Source of the DNA: Trogon surrucura
Lineage: Eukaryota; Chordata; Aves; Trogoniformes; Trogonidae
DNA length: 64,000 nucleotides
Assembly: GCA_020746105.1 (NCBI GenBank)
Contig: CM036617.1
Span: 164,680,912 to 164,744,911 of the forward strand
Reading direction: 5' to 3'
Under the pieces are notes generated by a model. It worked only from the letters and a program-made list of their open reading frames with translations, searched no databases and had not been told where the DNA came from. Numbering within the stretch: the first letter of the stretch is position 1; each line of letters begins with the position of its first letter. Both the position numbers and the translations under genes were made by a program. Shown here piece after piece: positions 39,350-57,270 of this stretch.

Positions 39350-42300
39350 CTCCGAGCAGGTTTGGTATTTTATTTGTCTTGGTCATTTTTTTTTTCTTGC
39401 ATAGGCATAAATTACAATCTGTTGATTAAAAAATAAAATGAACAAAACAGTGCAGCATTTGCAACAGGCTACAGCATCAAATATAAACCCCTCTCCTGCC
39501 TGTAACCATCTGTTTCTGCAGGGCTAATTCAGAACACGTGTGTAGGGCAAACCAAGGAGGGAGAATAGACGGAAAGGGAGTAAATAAGGAAAATCTGCTC
39601 TCACAGCTGCTTCACATTTCTCCTGCTTCACCAGGCTCATCTTCTACATCAGCACCAGGATTAAATACCCCGTGGGCTGAGATGCACCATGCTGAAGCAG
39701 TAGTTTTATGTGCCCTCTTTTCTCCTGCAGCTGAGGAAATCAGCAAAGAAATGCTGGGAGCTGCTACTGCAGAAAGGCAGCCGCTCGGGCACTGGGGAGA
39801 GGTGCTTGGGATGCAGCCCCCAGAATTTGAGGGCTGAAAAAAACCACACATGTAACCTCAGCATGCCCCTAGGTTGGCACGGTGAGGCCTCCAAAACCAG
39901 CATTAGCCCCCAGGGAAGAGCATAAACCCACAGGGTGACCTCTCACTGGTGTCTCCAGTGGGTTTTACCTCAGGAAAAACAGAGACTTTAATCTCCAAAA
40001 AGACAGGACAAGCTTGCCCTGTAAAGTCAAGTACTCCCTACCCCACAGCCAGAGGTCACCAACCCCCTGGAAGGAGCAGAGGCCCCACTCCAACTCCATT
40101 TTCAGGGGAAGAGGTCCCTCTTTCCCACCTCTCACCAGCATGCCTGATTTACCACAAAACCATTTTTTTCTTGGGCAAAGACCCTGACAGCCCAACCCAG
40201 AGTTCAGGGAGCCAGAACGGACATAAGGAAAGGGGTTTTCGAGCCTCGTGGTTACGGCATCTGCTCCAGCAGTCAGAGAACCCCTGGCAAAAGGGGAGAG
40301 CTTCATCACTGCTCCCTCTTTACCATTCAATTAAATCCTGGAGCTGCTCTACTGAGGCCAGGACAGGGCTAGACATTCATAAAAGCACAACTGCATGTGC
40401 ACAGGGCACTCATGGACATGACTCCAAGGCAAGCAGGCAGCTGTAGACAAGTTTAAAATAACTTTGGCTGCGGATGCCAGGAATTAAGACTACGCTCAAT
40501 ATAGGAGAGAATGTATCATCACTGTATCTGGCTGCGGGTCTGCTTTCTCATGGCAGCAGAGCCTCCCAGCTCCGCAGGGAGCTCCAGCGGGGTGATTCTA
40601 ACATTGGAGATGGGGCTGCACCCTTTGGGCTCACTTGCCTTGCTTGGAGAAAGAAGACTCCACCAGAAGGGATGTGCCACTGTTGCCCTCAGCCCCCAAG
40701 GCTGGCACAGAGAGGTGCAGGGCTCAGCACATCAGGGCATGCTGAAGGAAGAAACCTCCTCAGCCCCTTCTCCTCCTCTACACCCCTCACCCTACAGCAC
40801 CTTCAAGCAGCGAAGACCAGAGCAGGACTCAATTTGTGACATTCCCCCAAGCGCTCACAGTGCCGGGGGAAGGCGATGCCTGCATCAGATAGGGCTGAAA
40901 CGCTAACACTGAGCTTTTCTTTCAACAAAACACAGGACAAACACAGAGGTTGTAAACACTGCCCAGGAGCGTAAGTCAAACTAACCGTGCTGCAGGCAGC
41001 CGGGAGGTGGAGCAGCCAGATGGCCCTGGCACTGCTCAGCCTGGGGAAGGTCCCCACACACCCTTCCTACAGCCCCCTGCCATGGCTCCCCCCTCCTCCA
41101 GGGAATGAGTACAGGCAGGATTTACATGCCCGCTGCAGACAGGACTCCCCACCCTGCTCTGGCACAGTCCCCTGCAGCTAGGGCTGGGGGAGCTGAGCAA
41201 TGCCAACCAAGAGAAGGCAGGAGGGAAAGGGAGTCCTTCCAGGACAAAGGAGGTCAGCCCACAGTAGCCATCTGCCACTGGGGACCAGGAGGTGACAGAG
41301 ACAACCCTGAGGGCCACAGTACCCGAAGTGAAGAATCACACTGGCACCTGTGAGCCCTGGGGAAGGAGATCTCCCCTCCACCCTGTCTCTCACCCAAGAG
41401 ACCACCAAAGCAAGGAGAGAGTCATGCAGACCACAGGGGCAGCAGGTCCCACTCACTGCAAACAGCTGCCTATATACAGATGCAGCCAGGGTTTACCAGC
41501 CCTGGCCACATGTTGCAGTCTCGGAGGACATCTCCAGGGCAAGGAGGGCAGGAGTGCCTTCAGCACCCCACCAAGCAGCAGTCCATGGAGGACCTTGTCT
41601 CCCCAGCTCCAGCCACCAAGCCAATGATAACTCAAGGCCCATGTTTTAAATGACTCTGCTCATCTTACTCTAGCTTATCCTACTGCGTGTGCTATTCTCC
41701 TACTAAACAAAGCTCTAGCCGTCTTCACATCTAAGTCACTTGCCAAGCGGAACCTTGTAACATTCTCTGGTTAAGTAGAAGTCACGTGGAAAAAGTATTT
41801 TTTTTCCTTTGTTACTAGAAAAAAAAAAATTCCCCAACACCCCACCTAGACAAATAACCCCCCTCCCCATTCCCTTAAAAAAAAAAACAAAAACCCAAAC
41901 AAAACCAACACAGAACAAACCCAAAAAGGGGAAGCAGGCAACAGGAGTTTTCAATAGAACCGTCAAGCTTAACACCAGGGAGCCAACAGCATCGCCAAGA
42001 CCCAACACAGCCACCAGCAGCAGGAGGGCTCAAGCGGACGGATGGCAGCACCAGGGTGGGCTCCACCACCAACGTGTGCCAGATTTCTCCCCTTCTGCTT
42101 CCCCAAACTATTAGTTTTATGTTAACACTTCATTAATACTGTCTTATTTCCCCTTTACCAGCCCAGAGTCTGGAGATCTTTACCTAAACCAACTCCAGCG
42201 CAGAAGAAATGACCTCACATGAAGAGGAGAGACTCGGTGGCTGTGACCAGTGGCTCCTACCTACTCCAGCAGCACCGAGCCCATCACCACCATCCCAGAC

Positions 42301-42720
42301 ACTGTATCACGCCCAAGCCTGCGTGAAGCACGTCGCAAAAATTAGATAACCACTTCCCCAAGCCCCAGCAATGCTAGGCACGCCATCAGAAAGAAGCGGG
42401 GCAACGGGGACGGGTTGGGGGGGGCTGCGCAGACCCGATAAAAAAATTAGCTTAAAAAGTTAAAATGTCCCGTACGCACTGAAAACAAGCCAGGCTGTGC
42501 TAGGACCCACGTGGGATGCTCTTGCCTCGCCACCCCAGTCCTTGAAAGAGCAAAAGCCTCACCCCTTAAACACCAGCTCTTCTCCTCCCCCTGAGGGGAG
42601 CAGCTCCCTGGGACGGCTGCTGGCACATCCCAGGATTTCTACGTGCGAAGCAGTGAACCAGACGGATCCCCTCCCGCTGTCAGCCCGGCAGCATCCTCGT
42701 CCTGCGCAGGAGCCAGGAGG
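39350..42720 (-). other. SUN2: SUN2 3' UTR (inferred)
   Basis: The best minus-strand AATAAA downstream of the SUN2 stop complements 39369-39374. That implies a 3' UTR of about 3.3 kb, longer than in human, so a nearer variant signal may be used instead. Long open frames on both strands here do not resemble known proteins and reflect GC-rich low-stop sequence. Confidence 0.4.
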
Positions 42721-45700
42721 TCAGTGCGCTGGCTCCCCATGCACACGGAAGCGGTAGATGCAGGTGTATTCAGGGTGGCCCCAATTGCTCAGCACCCGGA
42801 GCTCCACCAGCTGGTATGTGCCCACAGCATCACCCTTGGGGAGAGGAGGAAGAAAAAGCCTGAGCCGTTAAGGGCTCTCAAAGGTTTAGGAACCCCAGGA
42901 GCCCCATTTTCTTTTGGGGGCCGGGTACTCCCAGGGCAAAGCACCTACCTTAAAGTAAAACGTTTGGATGGGATCGCCATCGTGGTTGTAGGTGAACTGC
43001 CCAAGGAGAAGACCTTCCTCCTCCTTCTCCTCCTTCAAGCCCTACACAGCAGGCAGGGAGGCAGAAAGGGAGGAAAGAGGGTGATCAGAGAGGGTCACCA
43101 GAAGCGATAAGTGCACCCCTGGTGGAACAGGGAGACAGAGAGAGGCAAGCATGCTGGCCCCTGCCCCTGCTCTTCCAAACCAGAACAGATACATAGGAAG
43201 AGGGGCCAGTGTTGAGAGATGTGGGGGAAGACAAAGTCACACCTACTCAACTCCCACCCTCCTAGTGTTGCCCCAAACCACTCCTGAAGCCCAGTGCTCC
43301 CTCTCTGCTCCCCAGTACTGCTTCTTCCTCCTCTGCAGTATAAAAGCAACCCCGCAGAGCACCCCACAGCCAGGTATGGGGCTCGTTAGCCCTCCCTGTC
43401 CCACAACCTCCACCATGGCACCCACTCAGCATGTCCTCCCCTCCTCCCTCAGGTCCAGGTGACAGCACTCACATAGACAGCAAAGTCCTTGGGGGCACTA
43501 GGGATGGTCTGCTGGGGCGAGAGGGCTTTCGGGATATGCTCCAGTGTCACAGCTGTGGGGCGGATGATGCTGGAGAGGCGGATGATGGCAAAGCCCTGGG
43601 ACCCACGAAACGCCCAGCAGTTCCCAGGGTTGACATCTGGCTACAAGAGTGAAAGCAAGACACTAATAAAGTTATCATCGGTGACATTTTCCTCAACCCA
43701 ACATCAACCAGGGTGCTTGCTTCAAGTGATAGCGAGAATCCAATAAAATCCACTAAGCCTCCAGGAAAACCAGCTCAGCTGGTCCTTCCCCCTTCCTCAG
43801 CAGGGTCTGACCCCAAGGGTTCTCACCTGCAGGATGACACGAGGGGACTGCGATTGGTACCACAGGGGAATGCCAAACAAGCTCAGCAGCGCTGTCCGTA
43901 TCTCGTAGGTCTCTGAGCAGCGGGTGTTGATAACACTGGCCCCTTATACAGAGAGGGGATGGCAGTAGGTGAGCTGCAGGCCAGAATCCCTCTGTCCCCC
44001 CTCCCCAGGAGGGCTGGCTCATCCCAGGTAAGCGAGAACCCCCTCACACCACCTACCTGCTGACTCCAGGGCATAGTCAACCATCCCCACCCGGTCTTCG
44101 CTGTAGAGCTTCAGGGCCTGGCCCACGATGTGATGAACTTGCTGCAGTGGGAGCAGAGGGCATGAGACATGAATCACCACGGCAAAAATGAAACAACACG
44201 AGTGTGGCTCAGAAGCCTCATTAAAGGTTGCTAAAAATACCCCAGACCAGAGGAACTGTGCAATGAAGGGGCATGCTGGGCTCACCCATCCCCATCCCAA
44301 AAGAGGGACTGGCCCTAGGGGAGGAGGGGTACTCTCAGTGGGTACCAGACACAGCCTACCAGGTCCTCCCCAGCATCACCTGACAATTCCTCCCTGTCCC
44401 AACCGGCAGAATCAATCGCAGCTCTCCACATCCGGAAAAGAGCGAGCTGGTCAGAGCATCCTTCTGGAGCCAAACCCAACCCCAGGAGCTGGGACCCTGC
44501 AGCACCACCATTGGTCTAAAGGTTACGGTGTACACGAAGATTGTGCAGACTGCTAATTCCAGCCTGATCCCTCCCCTCCACAGGGAATTGCCAACAACTC
44601 TTTCCAAAACAAGCAGACTCATTTTTTCCCTTGGTGTCATTCTGCTGAAATGCTTTGCCCCAAATGACTCAGCGGCACTGCTGAAGGACGAGAGTAAGCA
44701 AGATGCTCGACCTGTGCAAACCTCACTGGCACCTGCTCTGCCTGCTGGGCAAAACACGCATGAGCAGAAATATGGATTTTAGGAGATCAAGAGCCTCACA
44801 GGCATGTAGATATCACCACTTGTGACCCCTTCCAGGGTAGGGAGCAGGCACAGCCCAGGGGAGGCTGGTGGCAGAGAATGGTTGGAAGAGTTTCAGTGAT
44901 GCTCTAATCAGGTAGGATGTGAGCTCAGAATCTACACGCCAGCTTTAAAGGCTGTGCCCAGAGCTCTGACCTCTGCCAGGCACTCACGCCAGCCTCCCCT
45001 GCACACACACACGACCCAATCCCACACGTATGGTCACCATCGTGCCCCTGGGGCTCAGACCAGCACTCACCTCCTCCGTCACGCCTGCAGTCCCTCCTTG
45101 CCGCAGGGCCACTCCGATACCAGCCTGAGCGTCCTGTGCCAAAAGCCTCTGGTCTTCCGAGACTTTGGCCAGGATCTTGCGCTCCAGGGCCTGGAGTTCC
45201 GCTTGCAAGTCTTCCCGCTGGAGGATGAGGCCAGCGGTGCCATCCTGCCGGGACCGTGACAGGAACTGACTGAACCACGCTGGGAACTGTGCTTCCACCT
45301 GCAACGGTGGGGACAGAGCTCAGTCCCGGAGGCAGGGACCCTCACACCTCCCTCTGCAAAAAAAGGGTAGGGACCAGGGACTCACATCAGCCCGGACCGC
45401 CTTCAGCTGCTCTAGCATCCCTTTCACGTGCTTCCCCATCACCTCCTGGTCCGACTTGAGGCTCGCCAGCTCCCTCCTCAGCGCTGCCACCTCCTGCTCC
45501 AGCTTGCCCACCTCCAGCTGGAAGCTCCCTCGCAGATCCTCCTGCACCGAGCTGTGCCGAGGAAAAGGCAACAAAACCCCTGCACTGACAGTCCCAGCTC
45601 GCCTCTGCAAACAAGTGAGGTTCATCCTCCTCCTCACCTAAGCTCAACCCCATCTTCAGCCTCAAATGTATTCAATTCCTGTGGCAATGACTTCTGAGGC

Positions 45701-48700
45701 ACCCCATGGGCAAGCATTCCCAGCTCACCCCTAGGCTGAAGGGCCATGCTCCCCATGGCGATACAAAATGACCATGGTGAAGATAATATGCTACAATTGC
45801 CCTTTAAGCCCTGATGCCACCCAGGGAATTTTCTTGCCAGCACACCCACGTATCCACCCGTCCTTTCTCCCTCAAGATTGTACCTCTCAACCTCTCCCTT
45901 GCCATGCGAAAATAAGAGCTAGAAACCCCTCCTGAACCTCGCTATCTGCCTGCCCCCACAGAGCAGTGGCTCTGCCTGGATAGTGGAGACACAGTGTTAC
46001 CTCTGCCACTTCGAGTTCAGCTCCAGCAAGCGTGCCTCCATCTCCTGGCAGAAGAAGAAGGGGTGAGACCTGGGACACCACTGGTCAGGATGTCCTGCCC
46101 AGGTATCGCCACATACTCATTCTCCTTACCTTAGAGGCTTGTGCCATCTTCCCCAGGCGCCCATCCATATCCCTCTGCACCTGGGCTCGGAGGGCATCCA
46201 GCTCACCCTACAGTGAGAGGAACCAAGTGGGGAGAACATGAGAGGCCAGCCCTGCGTGCCCCCATCTCCCCATGTGCCCCTCCCATCCCTCACCTGGAGG
46301 TGGCTGGTCACATCCGTACGGAGATGTTCCCTCAGCCCCGCATCCCGGCGGTTCACCAGCCCCTCCAGCAGTGCCACAATGTCCCCCGGCGGTGGCTCTC
46401 CCCCTGCCGTCACTGCTGCTGCCCCCTGCCGCAGTTCCCACCGTGACACCTCAGCCTCCAGGGCTTCGAAGCGCTTCTCCAGGGCCTGGAAGCGAACCAG
46501 GAGCCGGTGCTCCCCCTGCATCCCCTGCAGGGGCAAAGGCAGGGTGCAGTGCAGCCCCTTGTGAAGGTGTGAAGCCCCAGAGGCCTGCCTGCTCCACAAG
46601 AACCCCTGTGAAGGGGACCCAGACCACCCAGGCCCTGGAGTCAGCAGCATCTTTTTCATCCGCTGCTTCCCAAGAGGGCAGATGTTCCCCCTGCTCCATC
46701 CCTGGGACACCCCAAGAGTGAGATGGCCACAAACTAGGGGAGCCATTTCCACTAGCATGGAGACACCACCTGCTCTATTATTTCTCCACTACCTACTACC
46801 TCTCCATCCACTGGAACAGCTCCTTTGGTTATGAAACACACTGTCCCCAGCTCTCTCTGCAAGGCACCCACCCCACCCAGGCCACTACCACACCTTTGCC
46901 ACGGCCTACCTGGTCCAGCATGGTCAGGTCCCCTGCCCCAGGCACACTGGAGGAGGAAAGCTTTCCGGCTCCCCACCACGGGAAGGCAGGAATGCTGAGT
47001 GTTGACAGCCCATATGGGTAGAAGTACCAAGCTCCTGTGCATGCCAGGGGACGAGATGGTTAAAACGACAGGCTGGTAATGGGCCACAGCGGGTGGACAA
47101 GGTGGATATACACAGGCTCAGCCATCAGCATTGCCCAGGGTTACCAGGGGGCCCCAGTGCAGGGGTGCAGACGCACCAGGGTTCCAAGAGCCACAAGCAC
47201 CGAGCTCGGGGCCATCCCATCCCCCAGATAGGGCAGTGGGATGCTCTGTCCTGCCCAAGATCTCAGGGCAACAGATCGGGCTGGGCTGACTCACCGTAAG
47301 CAGCAGTAGCAAGGAGTAGAAGGAGCAGCAGCAACAGCAGGGACCTCTTCAGCCACGGGTAACGCCTGGCACACAGGGAAGAAAGAGGCGCTTGTAAGAC
47401 TGCAGCCGCCGTCCCCCATCGCAGCGCTCCTCTGGATGGGGGCCAGAGGGAAAGCAAAGCCCAGCCAGGCTTTGGCACAAGACACCCAACCCATTTGTGC
47501 CAGGCTCTGCAGGGCACCCCCTCTGCAGGGTCCTGCAGGCTTCCCCCACGCCTCCCCCTATCCCAGTGTCCTGCCACCACACTTACCTGGTAAAGGGGAC
47601 GCGGCCCATGCGCGGAGCCGCACCAGTGAGGCGATGCCAGGCAGCTGCCAGCCCCGAAAACAGCCAACCCACAAATCGAACTGCCAGGAAAGAAAGCGAG
47701 CCTCAGGCAAGGTCCCAGCAGAGACATTCTCTCCCACTCCCGAGGGATAAAACCCCTCCATCCGACCAGGAAACAGCACTCATGGCATATGGAAAGCAGA
47801 GATGCCGGCAGGGAATAAATGCACTTCTAGAAACACCCCCCAGCAGCCTTTCACTCACCCGGGGAGGTGAGCACCTGCCAGAGGAAGGAGCCTACCCGGG
47901 AGGCTGCATTCCTCAGCCCTGATCCAGAGCTACTCTGGCCTGAGTAAAAGTGACCTGGAAAGGAAGAAGTGAGGCAGTAAGTCACCAAATGAAGCCTGCA
48001 TCCCTGCGTGTCACCCAGGGCAAAGGCTTTGCAGAAAGGGTGACATGCCACGGGGGCTGAACAGCAACCTGAGCACAGCCAGGCCCTGGGCTTGTCCCCT
48101 TGGGGACAACTTTACCAGCATCCCTGCCACCACAGAGACCCTGATGCACCCCTACCAGAATAGTCATCTTCTGAAGAGTACCCAGACGATGAGGCGTACG
48201 TATCATATGTTTTGCTCTCCAGCAGCCCGTTGATTTTACTAGACTCGGTGTCCCCTGTGCCTCTTCTCCTTCTGGTAGAGAGCTCCCCACCTGTCCCCAA
48301 AACACAGAGTCCTCCTGAGAAACCATCCACCTCCACCACCACACAGGACAACCCAGTCAGCCAGCCTGGGGGCTGCCCCAACACCCCTGCCCAGTGCCCG
48401 GTATGATCCCCAGCTGCCACGGGAGAAAGGGAGGGCTCACCCCAGTACGTGCTGCTGTCCAGGGCATCATCCAGCACTGAGCTGCCCAGAGCGGCGAGAC
48501 CCCGGCTGCCCCCCAGGTAGGACTCGCTCATCATGGACTCACTGTAGTAGGAGGTTTGGGTGCTGGGGGCAGGAGAGAGGCGCTTCATGCTGCTTGATTT
48601 TCTCCTGATCGTCCTGCCAGGGTCAAGAACCAGCTCATGAGCCACGCATGGTTAGGGGGTGGGTCACGGTGCACAGATGGGGGAGAAATGGGGAATTCAC

Positions 48701-49321
48701 CCCAGTCTCTCAGGCAGCATCACTTCCCCTCTCGCCGCTCCACCGTAGCGGATGGTGCCGGGTTTCAGAAGACACAACCGCTGCTTTGCAAAAGGCCCTC
48801 CCGCCCGTCCCCGGGCAGCTGCCGGCACCCGTTTCCGCTCACACTGCTGCGGTTTTCCGGCACTTGCAGCACACCTCCCTCCCGCCAACGAGCCGGAGCC
48901 GCTTGCGGCAGGAGGAGGCACACACACACCCCGAGCTGCCCACGGCGGCCTCCTGTGCCGGGGCCGTGGTGGGAAGACGCAGAGGTGCCGAGGCGAAGAG
49001 CTTTTGCAAGAGCGGAGGGCACGGCGGGTGCCAAGGCAGCCATGCCGGAACGCAGCAACTTGCCATCACCTCCCTTTCAAGCTGCCCTGAAGCCCCGCCC
49101 GGGAAGGTGCCCAGTCTGAGAGGGAGCGCCCTAGCGACGTTTAGGAGGGGACATCCCAACCCAACACACCCGCCCACCCCCCTGCACCCCACCGACCTGC
49201 CGGTGCTCTCCTTGAAGGGGAGCTGCTGCCCTCCCAGCACCGAGCTGCTGCTGCCGGTCATGGCATCGTCGTCTCCGGGGTAATAGCGGGTGGTGACGAG
49301 GCGCTGGCTGCGGCGGGACAT
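42721..49321 (-). CDS. SUN2: SUN2, SUN-domain protein of the inner nuclear membrane
   Basis: Seventeen coding exons, high to low: 49321-49197, 48613-48441, 48290-48156, 47954-47859, 47680-47587, 47365-47295, 47034-46910, 46524-46294, 46207-46130, 46044-46001, 45551-45386, 45298-45071, 44141-44057, 43942-43827, 43640-43473, 43041-42949 and 42834-42721. All phases agree; the product is 713 aa (human 717). The nucleoplasmic part starts MSRRSQRL and contains SSSMKRLSPAP, RRRRGTG and SSSGYSSEDDY. The transmembrane helix at about 212-236 contains ten consecutive Leu (217-226), followed by GAWYFYPYG. Coiled coil spans about 274-520, and the SUN domain about 550-713, ending RVHGEPAH. Cys559 matches human Cys563, which forms the disulphide with KASH peptides. 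Known role: a trimer that binds nesprin KASH peptides to form the LINC complex between lamina and cytoskeleton. Confidence 0.98.
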
Positions 49322-49887
49322 GGCGTAGGCACAGGGTGGGGGGGGGTCACGGTTCACCTGGGGAGGGGGGGGGCCAGGAGGGAAAGCGTCAGTGAGAGGG
49401 GAACCCACCTAGAGGCACCCCACTCGCGGGGGGCGCCACCCCTGCAACAAGGATCCCGGCACACCCCAAAATCCCCCTCCCGTGCGGGATGCCCGGGGAA
49501 GCTGGGGGTGCTCCGAGCCCGCCAGGGGGGCATCTCGTGCCCCGGGACGCCCCTGCCACGAGAGTCAGGCCAGGATGGAGCCGCTCCCGCTCGGCCGCCT
49601 CCCCTTATAGGGCTATAAACCCCCTTCGCTCCTCTCCCACAGGACACCTACGCCAGCACCCACCCGCGCATGGAGCCGCTGCCCCGCCGCACCCCCAACA
49701 ACTCTCCCTCCCTCCCTAATTCGCCGCGCCTCCGCCCCGTGCAAACCCACCAGCGAGTCGCTCAGAGCAGGAACAGACAGCCCGCACCGGCCTCCCGGCT
49801 GCTGCCGCTCAGCTCCCTTTTGTTTTGCAAGGGGAAGGCGGCCCCCGCCCGCCCGCCGCCCCCTCCCTCTCCGAAATCCCCTCCCCT

Positions 49888-49968
49888 CCCCCCCCCCCCC
49901 CCGCCGCCCCGCCCCGCCGCACCGCGCGCGCGCGCCCGCCGGGGCCGCCCCCCCCCCCCCCCCCCCCC
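49888..49968. repeat. C-homopolymer tracts with an alternating CG block
   Basis: Runs of about 15 C (49888-49902) and 21 C (49948-49968) flank an alternating CG stretch at about 49923-49935. The minus strand, which is SUN2 sense, is therefore G-rich with quadruplex potential, and the CG block could adopt Z-DNA. Run lengths may be inaccurate in any assembly. Confidence 0.8.
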
Positions 49969-49997
49969 GGCATCCAGGGGCCTCCTCAATACGCCCT

Positions 49998-50045
49998 TTT
50001 TTATTATTATCATCATCATCATCATTATTATCGTTATTATTATCG
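49998..50045. repeat. ATT/ATC trinucleotide repeat
   Basis: An imperfect (ATT/ATC)n tract directly beside the C-tracts upstream of SUN2, followed by T-rich sequence to about 50130. Confidence 0.85.
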
Positions 50046-50880
50046 CTAGTGTAATATCATTATTGTATTTAAATTTTATTTTTATTTTTCTATTTTCTAC
50101 TTTTATTTTATTTTATTTTCACCATCGTTTGGGGGGGGAGCGATGGAGAGGGCCCTTCCCCACCCCATGGCTGCTCGCAGGGAGCCGCTGCTCTCCCCGC
50201 CTCCCCCCGCCCATGCCCACCGAGGGCCGCCGGCAGCCCATGAGCACCCCTGGGCAGGTCCCGTGGGTGACGCCGGCCCAAGATGCGGGGGGGCGTCCCA
50301 GGTGCAGGGCTGTGCCTTGACCTCGTTCGGGTTTGTTTTTTTTTTTCCCGGGGGGGGCGGTGGCGGGTTTGCAAGCCCCGGTGGGGGTGGGAAATACCCG
50401 GCACCGCCCGGCTCGACGGCGCGCTCGAGCCCGTCCCCGCGGCGGGGGCAGCTCCGCTCGACGTCCCCGAGCCCACGACGCCACCTCGACCGGGCGGGCG
50501 GGTTCTGCCGCTCCCCTCGCCGTGCCCGGAGGCTTCAGACGCCCCGTTACCGGCCTCGTTTCCCGCCACGGGCGGCCGGGCCGGCTGAGCGAGGAGGTGC
50601 GAGCCAAACTCCCGTGGGACCTTGAACGGCGCAGCGGGACCTTGTGCAAACTCGCCGGGGCTGAGAAAACAGCCGCCCTCCCACGCCCCCCTCGTTTCTA
50701 AATCCGGCGGCGCCTCCGAAAATGATTTTGCCCGGGGCGTGCGGGGGGTTTCGGTGAGGGAGGGAAGCAGGGCGGGGGGGGAGCAGCCGCCTGTGTCCGG
50801 ACACAGTTGTGGGGCCGCGTCTGTGGGGCATGGGGCGGGAAGGGACCTGCCGGCTTTGGGTATGGCGGCAAAAAAGGGAT

Positions 50881-51909
50881 TTGTAGAAGGGTTAAAAATT
50901 ACAAAGGGGAGCAGCATGTTGCAAAACAGCCTCAAAACCTTTTCCTTCCTGGGCCGGGGTTAGGTGCAAGAGCCAGGGCAGCAGCAGAAGGACATGCCAC
51001 TGGCATCAGAGCGGGGGGCACACCGCAACAAACCCCGATTCAGAGTCTTTGGCCCCGTTGTGTAACACAGACAGATCTTCTTTGTGTCTTTTTTTTTTTC
51101 TCTCTTTCCAGCCCATTTTTTGTTCCGGCCTAAATCTCTGCCTGGCTTTTCCAGGGCAGCTCCCTCTCCTGCTGTGCCAGCCGCCCTTTTTCACCCTTCC
51201 CTGATTCCATGGGTGACCAGCCCAGCCAGGGACATTTCTCCTCCCCCGTGGCACCTTTATCTCTGGCTATGACAATGCTAGCCCTGTGCCCTGTGTCTGG
51301 GGACACTGGCGGTGGCCCTAGTGATGGCACCTGTCCAGGCTGACGTAACCTTGACGCGGATTAATCCCCCAACGCCACCACCTGCCCCCCCCGGGAGGCT
51401 CAGGGGATAAGCTGGGTGCTGAACCACCGTGCACTAAATAGGGTGCACAGCCCTGGGTCAATCTGTCCCTTCCCAAAGGCCACCTTTTTGGGTGGGGAGG
51501 GAGCCAGTGCCAGTTCCCCAGGGGATCTGGGGATATACTGGGAGAAGAGCTTGTCCCCACTTTCTGCACCCTGGTGGTCGAGGCAGCGATGCCAAAACCG
51601 TGGGTGTCTGGGAAGAGCATGGCAGTGATAAGCAGTGAGTGGCTGGGAGCTTGTGCCTCAGTTTCCCCACATCAGCAGTAGGGACCCTCAGCTCTCTTTT
51701 TGGGGCTCACCAGGGCATTGCTGTGCTGGAGAGGGGAGCAGAAGAAGCTTACCGATTGCTTGAGTTTGGCAGCTCTTGCTGGGAAAAGGCAGGTAAAATC
51801 TCCACCCTTTCCTAAAAGGCTTTGGAGGGCTGAAGTGACATGTCCAGGCACGCAGAGACAGGCTGGAGCTGGGAAAGCAGCTCTGCTGTAGGAGGTCTCA
51901 GCTTGTGTC
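50881..51909. other. Intergenic gap, SUN2 upstream to FAM20C-like 3' end
   Basis: No coding exon, repeat family or RNA gene recognised. This region separates the SUN2 promoter from the poly(A) signal of the FAM20C-like gene; both are on the minus strand, so the two genes run in tandem. Confidence 0.5.
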
Positions 51910-52108
51910 TTCTCCACTAGGCCAAGCTTTTTATTTAAATACCCTCCCCATACCAGCTGTCCTTACATCCCACTTTCCCGGTGCATGCACACTGCCACCG
52001 AAAGCGACTGCTACAGAGTCAAAGCTTCACCCCAGCTCCCGTATCGCCCTCGTCAGCATTGCCAAAACACCTCAAACCCGCCGGGGTACTGAGCCCCTCC
52101 TCGCTAAA
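51910..52108 (-). other. 3' UTR and poly(A) signal of the FAM20C-like gene
   Basis: AATAAA on the minus strand complements 51930-51935, about 175 nt after the stop codon, giving a short 3' UTR. Confidence 0.7.

Positions 52109-57270
<5,162 letters not shown>

Larger units (their letters stand above)
48720..50880. promoter_or_regulatory. CpG island and promoter of SUN2
   Basis: CpG- and GC-rich sequence surrounds and precedes the first coding exon. A splice acceptor ending at 49358 on the minus strand (C-rich tract, then CCCCAG) precedes the ATG by 36 nt. The start codon therefore probably lies in exon 2, with a non-coding first exon further up the island. C-runs and alternating CG occur at 49888-49968. 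Confidence 0.6.

Noticed and set aside
39500..42600. Several 90-165 codon frames on both strands downstream of SUN2
   Set aside because: None resembles a known family; they overlap the inferred SUN2 3' UTR and lack splice or codon evidence.
49670..50935. Long frames on both strands upstream of SUN2, including an Ile-rich stretch
   Set aside because: The residues are translations of C-tracts and an ATT/ATC repeat, not a protein.
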